From contig NW_005178745.1 of assembly GCF_000350225.1 (NCBI RefSeq), forward strand, positions 1-53,107: a stretch of 53,107 nucleotides of DNA, given 5' to 3'. This document shows, piece after piece, positions 40,886 to 48,890 of the stretch (its first letter is position 1; each line of letters begins with the position of its first letter). A program made the translations under genes and the position numbers. This stretch comes from Chondrus crispus. Taxonomy: Eukaryota; Rhodophyta; Florideophyceae; Gigartinales; Gigartinaceae. The notes under the pieces were generated by a model. The model saw nothing but the letters and a program-made list of their open reading frames with translations, was not told the origin of the DNA and did not search any database.

Positions 40886-41207
40886 TGTGTGATGTGTCGC
40901 GACAGCCGGATAGAATTATCAGGAGGGACCGAAATAATTACTGTATTTTATGCCTGATCACCCGGCGCCGGCGAGCTCGCTGGAGCTCGCGAGACCCACT
41001 TGGACGAGGACCAAGTGTCCTGATAAAAGCTACAATTCCGGGGGCAGTCGGAGAGGAGACGGACGGAGCCCCCGTGGGTCTGGGTACCCTATAATTTTGC
41101 CTATCCTTCCGTTTGCCCCTGCTGCGCACGAGCTAGAACGGATACTTTCGTCCCTTCCGTGCCGTCCGCCCCTTCACCCTACGCACCACTGAACCCGTTC
41201 TACTGCA
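40886..41207 (+). repeat. 3' LTR of copia element (intact)
   Basis: 322 bp, TGTGTGATG...TACTGCA, followed by the GATTT target duplication. It preserves the uninterrupted site ACTGTATTTT into which the nested retroelement inserted in the 5' LTR. Confidence 0.95.
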
Positions 41208-41273
41208 GATTTTACATTCTATGTTTTCATGATGGTGTTGCAGCCAGCAGCACGTGTCACTATCAACACGCGA
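41208..41273 (+). repeat. Left inverted repeat of the capsid-gene unit
   Basis: About 66 bp beginning GATTTTACATTCTATG, containing TGTTTTCATGATGGTGTTGC and CAGCACGTGTCACTATCAA. It is the inverted copy of 43591-43657 with one single-base indel. Before the copia insertion it continued leftward into 29240-29250 (AAATGTGATTT). It overlaps the stop codon of the capsid ORF. Confidence 0.9.
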
Positions 41274-43215
41274 TCAGCGGGTGCTCTAGTGAAACATGTG
41301 GATACGTCCCCCTGTTGCGCTCGCGGCGAAGGTTCATGTTCTCCGCGAACCCGCGTATGAACCCGTAGAACCGCGGGGCGCTGCATGAGTAAGTGACGGT
41401 GACCGTGCCGGACATGTCTACCGGCAGAACAACCCTGTACTCTACCAGGTTGTCCAGGTCTAGTTCCTCCGCCTTCTGGATTCGGACTGTGATGTCGCCT
41501 GAGCTGACCATGAACTCGGCCGGGCTAGGAATGTGCGACGCTCCGTGCGCCCACATGTAGTTGTCGATGGACCAGACTCGCTGTTCATCTTCCCACCGCT
41601 CCTCTAGCCCGTCGGGCATGGCCGGGTTCGGCACAGGCCCTTGTCCGTTTCCGGCCAGGACGATCTCCTTGGCCTCCACTTGGTAGGGGGCCACGGCTGC
41701 CAGCCCTCCGTCGATATGGTGCGTCATATGAACCAGGGCTGGCACCGTACGAGCGGACCTGTGCGAATACTGCATGTACATGCGGTGTCCGCGGTCGCTC
41801 AATATCTTGGCATCCGGCCAAGCGAGCAGTTCGACTTTAGTGCGAGTGCCGCACAACGCGCCGAAGCCTGCGTTGTTCGCGGGGCAGTTCTCGACCTCAG
41901 TAAAAAGCGAGGTCGGCTCCACCCAGTGGAATGGCGCCAGTAGCGCGTGGTCGAAGTGGCGGTGGTAACCCGGTTTGGCGGCAAGGCTTAGTGCTTGCCG
42001 CCTAACGATGGCCGCCACGACCTCACTCCCTCCCGAGCTGCCTAGGATATTTATCCCGAGGCTATCGGCGAAGCGAACTGAGAACGGCCCGATCTCAGCC
42101 GCGAGACGCCGACGTTGGTCAACGTCAACCTCTATGGTCGGGACGTGGCCGTCCTCACCTTCGGTAGCAGGGACCGGGTCCTTCACCGCGCGTAGGATCG
42201 TGGGGTAGGCCCGGCCGTTCACGTAGGACAGGGGGTCCGAGATGGACACCACCGCTGCCGTACGCAGTGCTACCGAATCGACCCAGGTCTGCACACCGCT
42301 GGCCGAATGGTAGTGGGGGATCGGCAAGTTGACATAACTGTCAACTCCATCCGTGAACACGACCCCGTAAGGCGTCGCGAAGTAGCCCTCGCGCAGGACG
42401 TCGCGCATGGCGCCGCCCTCGTCCGTGTGCGCGACCACCGTCAGGACCTGGTTCACGCCCACGGAGATGGCGAAGGCTGCTAAGGCCTCAATACCGCTCT
42501 CCGCGTACATGTTGCACAAGATGCGGAGGTCACTTGCACAACCGTGAGCCAATTTCCCGTTGGCGACCGCGGACATCCTGGCCGCTCCCGTCTCGGGATT
42601 GACCTGGAAGTGGTCCGTCAGCACCGCCGAGCCGCAACCGTTGACGGCGTTAACCAGGGCTATGTACCACGAGCTATCGCTGCCGAAGGTCGCACTCGTA
42701 GGCACGAAGACCATCCCCGGCGTCGGCAGGTTGCCCTGTCGCGCCTCTAGGGACCGGACGTGGAGGGGCCTGCCACTACGTAGCACCCCCGTCGTCAGGT
42801 TCCCGTGTAACGAGTAGTAAGCCATACCCGCTGCCAACCTCGCGATGACAGCTGTCAGGTCCGCGTCTGCAAACCCTGGCCCGGTATTGTAGTAGCGCCG
42901 GTAGCGCTGTTCCAGCTCCCTGGCGTGGTTGGCGTTCAGTTCAAAACGCGCCGACCACGTCCTGTCCCCGTCGTCAGCACCTGCTAGCAAGTGCTTAAGG
43001 GAACCCTGGTCCAGGGTCCTCGCACCCACCCTATACTGGATGGACTTGATGACCTCCCCAGGGGTCCCACAGACTCGGGAAGCTGAGGCTAACCTGCCGC
43101 CGTAACGACGGAACTGGTTGGGTTGGTCTATAAGACCGACCCGATCACCCTCGACTACATCAGATAGGGGGAAAAATCCATGTGCACGGGGAAGTGCGTC
43201 CGCTTGGGAATTCAT
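41263..43215 (-). CDS. Totivirus/victorivirus-like capsid protein, endogenous viral element
   Basis: A 650-aa uninterrupted ORF starting MNSQADALPRAHGFF (the frame is open 15 codons further to 43260). I recognise the capsid pattern of victoriviruses and related Totiviridae: an N-terminal FRRYGGRL...IQYRVG block (~35-64), VLTVVAHTDEGGAMRDVLR at ~257-275, FHWVEPTSL at ~429-437, NNAGFGALC shortly after, and SPAEFM near the end. In the family this protein builds the icosahedral shell of a dsRNA virus. No polymerase ORF is present in the window. The reading frame has no stops or shifts, unlike the adjacent copia element. It is more GC-rich than the AT-rich flank to its right. Confidence 0.8.
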   Translation of the reverse strand: MNSQADALPRAHGFFPLSDVVEGDRVGLIDQPNQFRRYGGRLASASRVCGTPGEVIKSIQYRVGARTLDQGSLKHLLAGADDGDRTWSARFELNANHARELEQRYRRYYNTGPGFADADLTAVIARLAAGMAYYSLHGNLTTGVLRSGRPLHVRSLEARQGNLPTPGMVFVPTSATFGSDSSWYIALVNAVNGCGSAVLTDHFQVNPETGAARMSAVANGKLAHGCASDLRILCNMYAESGIEALAAFAISVGVNQVLTVVAHTDEGGAMRDVLREGYFATPYGVVFTDGVDSYVNLPIPHYHSASGVQTWVDSVALRTAAVVSISDPLSYVNGRAYPTILRAVKDPVPATEGEDGHVPTIEVDVDQRRRLAAEIGPFSVRFADSLGINILGSSGGSEVVAAIVRRQALSLAAKPGYHRHFDHALLAPFHWVEPTSLFTEVENCPANNAGFGALCGTRTKVELLAWPDAKILSDRGHRMYMQYSHRSARTVPALVHMTHHIDGGLAAVAPYQVEAKEIVLAGNGQGPVPNPAMPDGLEERWEDEQRVWSIDNYMWAHGASHIPSPAEFMVSSGDITVRIQKAEELDLDNLVEYRVVLPVDMSGTVTVTYSCSAPRFYGFIRGFAENMNLRRERNRGTYPHVSLEHPLIAC

Positions 43216-43590
43216 GACTAGGCTGTGAAAATAGTGAAGACTGATCAGGTTGATTCTCACCTGCCGGGCCTCAGCATTTTCCCCGCGCAGTTCAGTAACC
43301 GTAATTAAATGTCCGCCGTCGCCCGCCAGCGACTCTCGCCGGCTTACACGGCGACGGGGGAATAACCTTCAAGGACGGTTTCGTCCTGCACCGCGTGCTT
43401 AGGTGTTTGTCATATTGGTCCCTATAGTCGGACCCGACTTTGCCCCTCGCGGGCTCTCCAGGTGTTGCACAGGCAGGGATTTCTCACATAGGCAAGCGCT
43501 GCTGATCTCTGTAAATTACGAAACGAAGCACTAAAAGAGCCGCAACTGGTTCCTCTTCAGAATCGATGGACGTTACTTTCGCTGTCGTCG
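43216..43590 (-). other. GC-rich leader upstream of the capsid ORF
   Basis: About 375 bp between the capsid start and the right inverted repeat. It can fold: CCGTCGCC at ~43316-43323 faces GGCGACGG at ~43350-43358, with CGCCAGCGACTCTCGCCGGC between. It may be the reverse-transcribed viral 5' untranslated region, which is long and structured in totiviruses, but that is inference. Confidence 0.4.
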
Positions 43591-43663
43591 TCGCGTGTTT
43601 GATAGTGACACGTGCTGCTGGCTGCAACACCATCATGAAAACATAGAATGTAAAATCACATTT
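43591..43663 (-). repeat. Right inverted repeat of the capsid-gene unit
   Basis: 73 bp (TCGCGTGTTTGATAGTGACA ... GAATGTAAAATCACATTT) that mirror 41208-41273 plus the 11 bp stranded at 29240-29250 by the copia insertion. Confidence 0.9.
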
Positions 43664-43690
43664 TATGTTTTCATGATGGTTGTTGCTGCC
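43620..43690. repeat. Palindrome joining the right inverted repeat to a third outward-facing copy
   Basis: GGCTGCAACACCATCATG... at 43620-43651 faces ...CATGATGGTTGTTGCTGCC at 43658-43690 across a 6-bp centre (AAAATC); about 30 of 33 positions pair. The outer arm is a diverged third copy of the same terminal sequence pointing away from the capsid unit. Confidence 0.85.
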
Positions 43691-44630
43691 AACATCATGT
43701 TTTCATTTTCTGAACAAGGCAAAATGCGACTTGACTTTTGTTTTTTGCAAGTAGAAGGCCATCACCGCAGGTAACCTTGCTTATCGATTCTAGCAGAAAC
43801 CGACTCTTTAGTGCACGTAAATGTTTTCAAAAGAAACAAGGTCCTTACTTCACATTTAGAATGTAAAACACCAAAAGTCGCATTTTGCTTTGTCCAGAAA
43901 AAATAAAAATAACTATTGTCCTCACATGAGGACTAACAGTCCGATAGACATTACCGACAGACACACGACTGGTCTATGCTGACTCACCACTGCTGAACCT
44001 TTCTGACTCTATACTTAAGAACAAGCCTCAAGTGATTTTTATCTTTCAAACTTTTTCCCCAATTCACTGTTATGGCACATTCAAATTAACGATTGCAGAT
44101 ATATCTGTTCACGACATTGCTTCTCAGTAGTCTCCGCAAGTTCTTGGTCTTCGACAAGCCACTTTCTTCTGGGGCGAATCGGGACAAAATCCTTATTACA
44201 GTAGCAGGCACGGCTCATGTCTCTCAAAACTCTAATACTTTTGCAATTCAATGTCACATAAAACAGTTTTTTTTATTTTTACTTCAAGCTAGGAACCATG
44301 CAATAATAATGCCCCAGGAACTTCCTAGATGATGCTTACAGTTTACGCTATCAGCTCATTACAGTGACTCTCTTTGCACCTCGGCTCCGCCGAAGAATGC
44401 CTCGCCACTGGTCGTGCAGCTCCGCACTGCCGACATGTTTCACTGCACGAGGGGTCCTCTGTTGCGATTTCCCGCTGAGGCTCTTGTACGGAATCTCTCA
44501 CTCACCGGGTGCGCCCCACGCCAAACTCCGAGAGGGCTACCATCAGCGAAAACCTTGCATCACGCAAAATCTCTCCCCAGCGGATCCCGAAACAGCCCCG
44601 CCCTCATCACGACGCCGACGTTGATCTGAA
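43664..44630. other. AT-rich non-coding flank with further inverted repeats
   Basis: 43707-43732 and 43875-43899 are inverted copies sharing CAAAATGCGACTT (about 23 of 25 positions), next to the 43852-43871 copy of the outer repeat, so this looks like a decayed MITE. From 44000 to 44630 I see no gene or repeat. Confidence 0.55.
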
Positions 44631-44972
44631 ATGCTGCCCGGCACGCCATCCTTCGTAGGGGCGCCCGCATGCGTACGGAAGCTCTCACTGCGAAGACCGC
44701 TGCCGGCGCGCCGGCCGGTGTGCGCGCGGCGACCGATGCGCGTGGCGGCGAAGCCAATGCGGATGGGGTTGCTGCCCTTGCTGCCCAACTGGGTGGTGCT
44801 GTCCGCATGGCTGTTCGGCGCGTACCGGTTCTACCTCGGCTTCAACCGGACGTCGTACCAGTCGTCGTTCCGGATCCCGCTCGCGCTGGCGTGGCCGGTG
44901 TTGTTCGCGGTCAATGCAAGCTATCGCAAGAACTTTACGAAGAGCATCAAGGGAAGCGATGACGGGTTTTGA
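44631..44972 (+). CDS. Small conserved-looking plastid membrane protein, unknown function
   Basis: A 113-aa protein. Residues 1-45 are an Arg/Ala/Pro-rich presequence with an early Phe (MLPGTPSFVGAPACVRK). The mature part has one or two membrane helices (NWVVLSAWLFGAYRFYLGF and IPLALAWPVLFAVNASY) and ends RKNFTKSIKGSDDGF. The WPVLF...NxSYRxNFxKxxKG ending reminds me of small conserved cyanobacterial/algal proteins of unknown role, but I cannot name a family. It converges on the FKBP gene. Confidence 0.65.
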   Translation: MLPGTPSFVGAPACVRKLSLRRPLPARRPVCARRPMRVAAKPMRMGLLPLLPNWVVLSAWLFGAYRFYLGFNRTSYQSSFRIPLALAWPVLFAVNASYRKNFTKSIKGSDDGF

Positions 44973-45344
44973 AGCGCGGGATTTGGGATGGTGGGTGATG
45001 GTTCGGGTATGTTTATTCTGCGGATGTGTTGAAAAATGACATTGCCGAAGTGCAGTCGTGCTAGCGGGTTGGGACTGTTCGCAACTCGCGGTGTGCTCAG
45101 GCGATGCGTAGATGCAACTGACTGACGTTTTGCACGCAAATAAAGCATGTCGTGTGAGTCGCACCGCAACAGGATTTGCCGCAGATCTACTTGACCCTGA
45201 TGAGTTCAAGACTGGCCATGGCGCGACGAATCGGAGGCAGGAAAGAGAGGAAAAGGACAAGAATAAAAAAGCGCAAGTCAGAATGTTGATACCGACCTCG
45301 CCATCATCTGCACGCAGCGTAGAACAATCGTGTCGGTCGGCAAC

Positions 45345-45974
45345 TCACTCGAAGACGATAGTAGCGTCTCTCTGGGTCTCCAGCACGCTAAGCAGTCTTC
45401 TCCTCGCAAAAAACTCTGTAACTGCGGGCTTCATATCCGGGGATTTATAGGCGATAGCGGGGGGCAGGACGGCCCTTCTCTTGCCGCCGACGCGCATGCC
45501 GGTGAGGGCCTCGCTAACGCCGGGGACGACGTCCGGGGCGCCGATACGGAGCAGCGAGGACGGTGCGGCGGGGTCGTCGTACGAGCTCTGTATCTTGATG
45601 CCGTTGAGGCCGCGCAGCCGCGCGGTGTAGTAGACGGAGGCGAGGTCGCCGGCGCGGGCCTCCGCGCCGGGGCCGACCGCCAGGTCGAAGTACTGCAGGC
45701 CGGACGGCGTGGTGACGACGCGCGCCACCTGGGCCTCGTACAGGCGGTCCGGCAGGGCCGGCTCGCCCCTCTGGCCCGGGCGGTACGGCGACGAGTAGGC
45801 GCGCGCGCGGCGCGGCAGGGAGAGCGTGAGCGCGGCCGCGAGCAGCGCGCGCCGCGACGGCGCGCCCAGTGACGACACCGGCGCGCGCCGGCGCGCCGGG
45901 GGGCGCCGCGCGCGCGCGGCGGCGCGCAGCGGCGCGGCAGCGGTGAAGGCCGGCGCGCCGGCGGAATTGGGCAT
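45345..45974 (-). CDS. Thylakoid-lumen FKBP-type peptidyl-prolyl isomerase
   Basis: A 209-aa product; the start MPNSAGAPAFTAAAP was chosen because the upstream open frame is Pro/His-rich repeat sequence. The presequence is bipartite: an Ala/Arg-rich plastid transit part with an early Phe, then a twin-arginine signal (SRRALLAAALTLSLPRRARA). The FKBP domain runs from VVTTPSGLQYFDLAVGPGAE through GDLASVYYTARL and GAPDVVPGVSEALTGMRVGG to RRAVLPPAIAYKS. Several such FKBPs assist assembly of photosynthetic complexes in the lumen. The active-site pocket is only partly conserved, as is usual for lumenal members, so isomerase activity is uncertain. Confidence 0.85.
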   Translation of the reverse strand: MPNSAGAPAFTAAAPLRAAARARRPPARRRAPVSSLGAPSRRALLAAALTLSLPRRARAYSSPYRPGQRGEPALPDRLYEAQVARVVTTPSGLQYFDLAVGPGAEARAGDLASVYYTARLRGLNGIKIQSSYDDPAAPSSLLRIGAPDVVPGVSEALTGMRVGGKRRAVLPPAIAYKSPDMKPAVTEFFARRRLLSVLETQRDATIVFE

Positions 45975-46003
45975 CGCGGGCGTGCGGCTGATTGGGGAGC
46001 AGT

Positions 46004-46072
46004 AGTGGGGATGCGGCAGTGGGGATGCGGCAGTGGGGATGCGGCAGTGGGGATGCGGCAGTGGGGATACGG
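46004..46072. repeat. 14-bp tandem repeat, about 5 copies
   Basis: Unit CAGTGGGGATGCGG repeated nearly perfectly, 30 bp upstream of the FKBP start on the minus strand, hence in its leader or promoter. It makes a His/Pro-rich spurious extension of the reading frame. Confidence 0.95.
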
Positions 46073-46243
46073 GAGGGAAAGGGGAAGAGGGAGATTGTGG
46101 GAGATGAGGAGGCGGCGGGTACAGTACTGTAGTCGTACAATACACGTGTACGGCGTGTGAGTGTAAAATTTCAATAAATATTCAATGTGTTTTTTGCGAA
46201 AACACAACACTATTGTATATCCATATCCCTAATATTTTATTTT

Positions 46244-46468
46244 ATGTACGATGTATCGTACATTAAAGTTCACACTCGCAGAGTTCAGCCCGGCATCATT
46301 TGTTCCCAGTTCTGGGGTCACGGAGCAACGCCAAGGCGTGTGAAGAAACGGTATGCAAGATTTCATTACCGAAGGACATCTACATGTCGATCAATTCTAC
46401 TGGTAAAAATCGGGTCTAGAGGCACGCAAATGTAATGCTTTTTTCGCTATGTACGATGTATCGTACAT
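46244..46468. repeat. Pair of identical 20-bp near-palindromes
   Basis: ATGTACGATGTATCGTACAT occurs at 46244-46263 and again at 46449-46468. Each is almost self-complementary (only the central two bases break symmetry). The intervening 185 bp hold no gene. They could be ends of a small element or factor-binding sites. Confidence 0.7.
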
Positions 46469-46504
46469 AAGAAGGCACAAACAAATGCCTGTTTTTTCCC
46501 ACAA

Positions 46505-48092
46505 CTAACTTGTACGAGCCCGAAGCCTAGCAGATCGATCTTTAGAGTCAACAGGACGACGCCGGCGCCGGGTGCGCACCACCGTTAGCGTTGTCAGACA
46601 GGATGTGCCACCCTGACTTGATGGTGAACGGCTACGTGATGATCTCGACTCTTGTCGGGGTTCTAGGCGCTTGTTTGAGTGCCATACATCCCAACACGAC
46701 CTACGGAATCTGGCATAAGTACGTACGCATAAACGGAGATCACAGTGCGAGCATCTAAAACATGACCGGTGACCGCGACATCCTCCATCCGAAACGCAGT
46801 TCATGCCGCAAAGAGAGCACCAACGCTCATTTTTCATCTGCTTTTGGCAGTGTCCGGGAACGTTTAGTCTCAGCTTTATCCCATCGTCGCTATTAAAGAA
46901 CTGGATTCTGTTGCGCCTTCGCTTCTTGAAAAGTTCAGGCAGCCATGCCGCTTCCTCTCCCTGTATTGTTGTATCATTCTGGTGAGCACCGCCAGGTTCT
47001 TCATTTTTGCGACGTGCTATCGAGTCGGCATAGATTAGTAGTTCCACAGAAGCGTCAGCTTAAAGTTTTGACTTGATTTTCAATGGCCCGTGTGCCGTAT
47101 AGATCATCATCCAGAGTCGCAAACGTGTGTCCAGGAGATAAGAACACTTTACAGGACATACGATAAGGTGCTTGCTCGAACTCTGACAAATGGACGGTTT
47201 GGTCCCGTTGCGAGTTCCAAACGGACTCACCTTGATCGCCTCTTCCGGTGGCTGAAAAGGCGAGAATGTTCGCACTGATGAACCGAACCAGCTGTAGTGT
47301 GGGAACGGGACAATCCAGTTTGCTCAGAAAAAATAAGCTCTTAGCTAGGCTGAAACCAGAGCATTGCGAGAAAACAGACACACCCAGAAAGCTGTACATG
47401 TCGGACATTCGAAGAGGACTTATGCTCAGATGTTTAAGTACAATGCTCTCATTCGTCCAATCCAAACATTTGTGCAGCACTTCGTCACATAGAAGCACAA
47501 TGTGACTTGCTCTAGAATGATCCAAACGTCTCACATTCATCTCCGTATGCATTTGATCCAACGCTGATCGACAGAATAAACGAGCGCGTTCCGTTAGAGC
47601 ATTTAAAAGGAAAACGTTGTCCATTTGAATTCTTTCTTCCATTACGGCTTTTATTCTCCATCCATCACATGGCGTTATCGCATTTACTTGGATGTTACGG
47701 GTGGCACGTATTATCGAGCCACTTCCGCGACCCCTTCGCCTTCCCCGTCCTCTCCCTCTCCCACGTGCTGTCGATCGCACGACATAAACGTGTGGCGTTT
47801 TTGGAGTAAGGATGCCGTTAGCGCCTGCACCATCTGCTGGTGTCTCATTATTGCCTGCGGATTGTAGAGGTGTGGTAGTTTCCGGTAGTTCTGTTGAAGC
47901 GGGCGGTTGGTTGGCGCTTATGAGTTCTCCTGGTGCTTCGGTGGAGTCATTGGATGGGAGCACTTCTGCCATTGGGAAAGAAGATGCTGAAGGATACGTG
48001 AAGATGGGATAAGATGGAAGGGTTTCGAGAAACTTGAGCTTAAGCGTTAGAGCAGGTTTGCTTACGAAAGTCGTACTGTAGTCTGGATTCAC
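46505..48092 (-). pseudogene. piggyBac-like transposase remnant with deleted catalytic core
   Basis: Two minus-strand frames. The first (48092 or 47972 down to 47055) has a disordered N-terminus, an RGRGRGRRRGRGSG tract and a region like the piggyBac N-terminal/early catalytic part (SDMYSFLGVSVFSQCSG, LVRFISANILAFSATGRG, TFATLDDDLYGTRAIENQV); LDDD may hold the first catalytic Asp. It stops at TLS. The second (47047-46505, another frame) resumes with a Cys-rich end, RWCSLCGMNC...CFRCSHCDLRLC...SCWDVWH, like the piggyBac zinc-binding C-terminus. The expected ~200 residues with the remaining catalytic Asp residues are missing. No flanking TTAA inverted repeats were confirmed. Confidence 0.55.
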
Positions 48093-48242
48093 TCAATTCA
48101 CACCTTAACACGATCATTTCTTGGTCTTTCCCAGAAATGAACACGTGAATTGCTCATAAGAGCCCACGTGTAACGGCAAATGACTTACCAATGGGATTGC
48201 CTGTAGCATCTCAAATGACACGTTTTCTTGCGGGAAAGACGT

Positions 48243-48396
48243 AAAAGGGGGTGCCTTACTATGAATGTGGATGTACTCCCCCGATAGTAGTAAAACTCCT
48301 CAGTATGAATACCTTACTATGAATAGTAAACTCCTCAGTATGAATATGAATACCTTACTACGACAGTATCGGGGGTGTACATGCACACCCCCTTTT
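48243..48396. repeat. Inverted repeat with internal direct repeats
   Basis: AAAAGGGGGTGCC...CCCCCGATA (48243-48286) faces TATCGGGGGTGTACATGCAC...CCCCCTTTT (48367-48396). Between them CTCCTCAGTATGAAT and ATACCTTACTA are each repeated. It looks like a small MITE or a foldback unit. Confidence 0.75.
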
Positions 48397-48439
48397 AGGC
48401 ACAAAAAAAGGGACAAAAAGATTGGAAACCTCTTGCTGT

Positions 48440-48505
48440 CGGAAAGCGATGAAAAGCGATGAAAAGCGATGAAATAGTTGAAAAACGATGAAAGTGATGA
48501 AATAA
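48440..48505. repeat. Short tandem repeat of GCGATGAAAA type
   Basis: Three near-perfect 10-bp units followed by degenerate GATGAAA copies. Non-coding. Confidence 0.8.
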
Positions 48506-48890
48506 TTCAAGAATGTGTGAGATGACGATGACGGATGTGGGTGAAGTGGAAGCGGGAGTAACCGCGGCGACTGCGGTACGCATTACAGAAAATGCCAAAG
48601 TATCTCAGCAGATTCGTCACCAGCCAATCACCATCGCCCTTCGCGTCTAGACTGCACCTTACTCCCCGCCTTTCACCCGGAAAGAGCATCCATCCGCGGA
48701 GAAATCATTACTACGCCCATCCCTATCGCATGCTTTACAACACGTCGCCCGCCCCTCCTCTCTCCCCCTCCCCCCCCGCCCCTCCCCCACCCCCCTGCAC
48801 GCACCTCACCGCCCCGGGCCCCCGCCGAACCCTCTCCCGGCCGCGGCCCTGTCCCCCCAGCCTCCCCAACGCGCCGCCTCCGCGCCCGCG

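Larger units (their letters stand above)
29251..41207 (+). mobile_element. Ty1/copia LTR retrotransposon, 7.27 kb without its nested insertion
   Basis: The 5' LTR (29251-29310 plus 33994-34255) and 3' LTR (40886-41207) are both 322 bp, begin TGTGTGATG and end TACTGCA, and differ at about four positions. The 5-bp duplication GATTT flanks both sides (29246-29250 and 41208-41212). Order inside is gag, protease, integrase, RT, RNase H on the plus strand, which defines the copia class. Gag and pol carry frameshifts, so this copy is no longer autonomous despite young LTRs. It is unusually long because a 1.4-kb antisense ORF lies between RNase H and the 3' LTR. A possible primer-binding site (TGGGCCCAGGG) starts four bases after the 5' LTR. 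Confidence 0.93.
29230..43872. repeat. Outer inverted repeat pair bracketing the mobile-element nest
   Basis: The 20-mer GTTTTACATTCTAAATGTGA at 29229-29248 recurs, inverted, at about 43852-43871. Everything from the copia element to the capsid gene lies between. The two copies are probably ends of one older terminal-inverted-repeat element. No target duplication could be confirmed outside them. Confidence 0.55.

Noticed and set aside
41208..43663. The capsid-gene unit as an autonomous DNA transposon
   Set aside because: The only sizeable ORF is the capsid-like one; no transposase motif is seen. At most it is non-autonomous.
48243..48505. Possible CRISPR-like or telomeric repeat array
   Set aside because: Repeats are few, unequal and without regular unique spacers, and the locus is nuclear eukaryotic; better described as an inverted repeat and a short tandem repeat.
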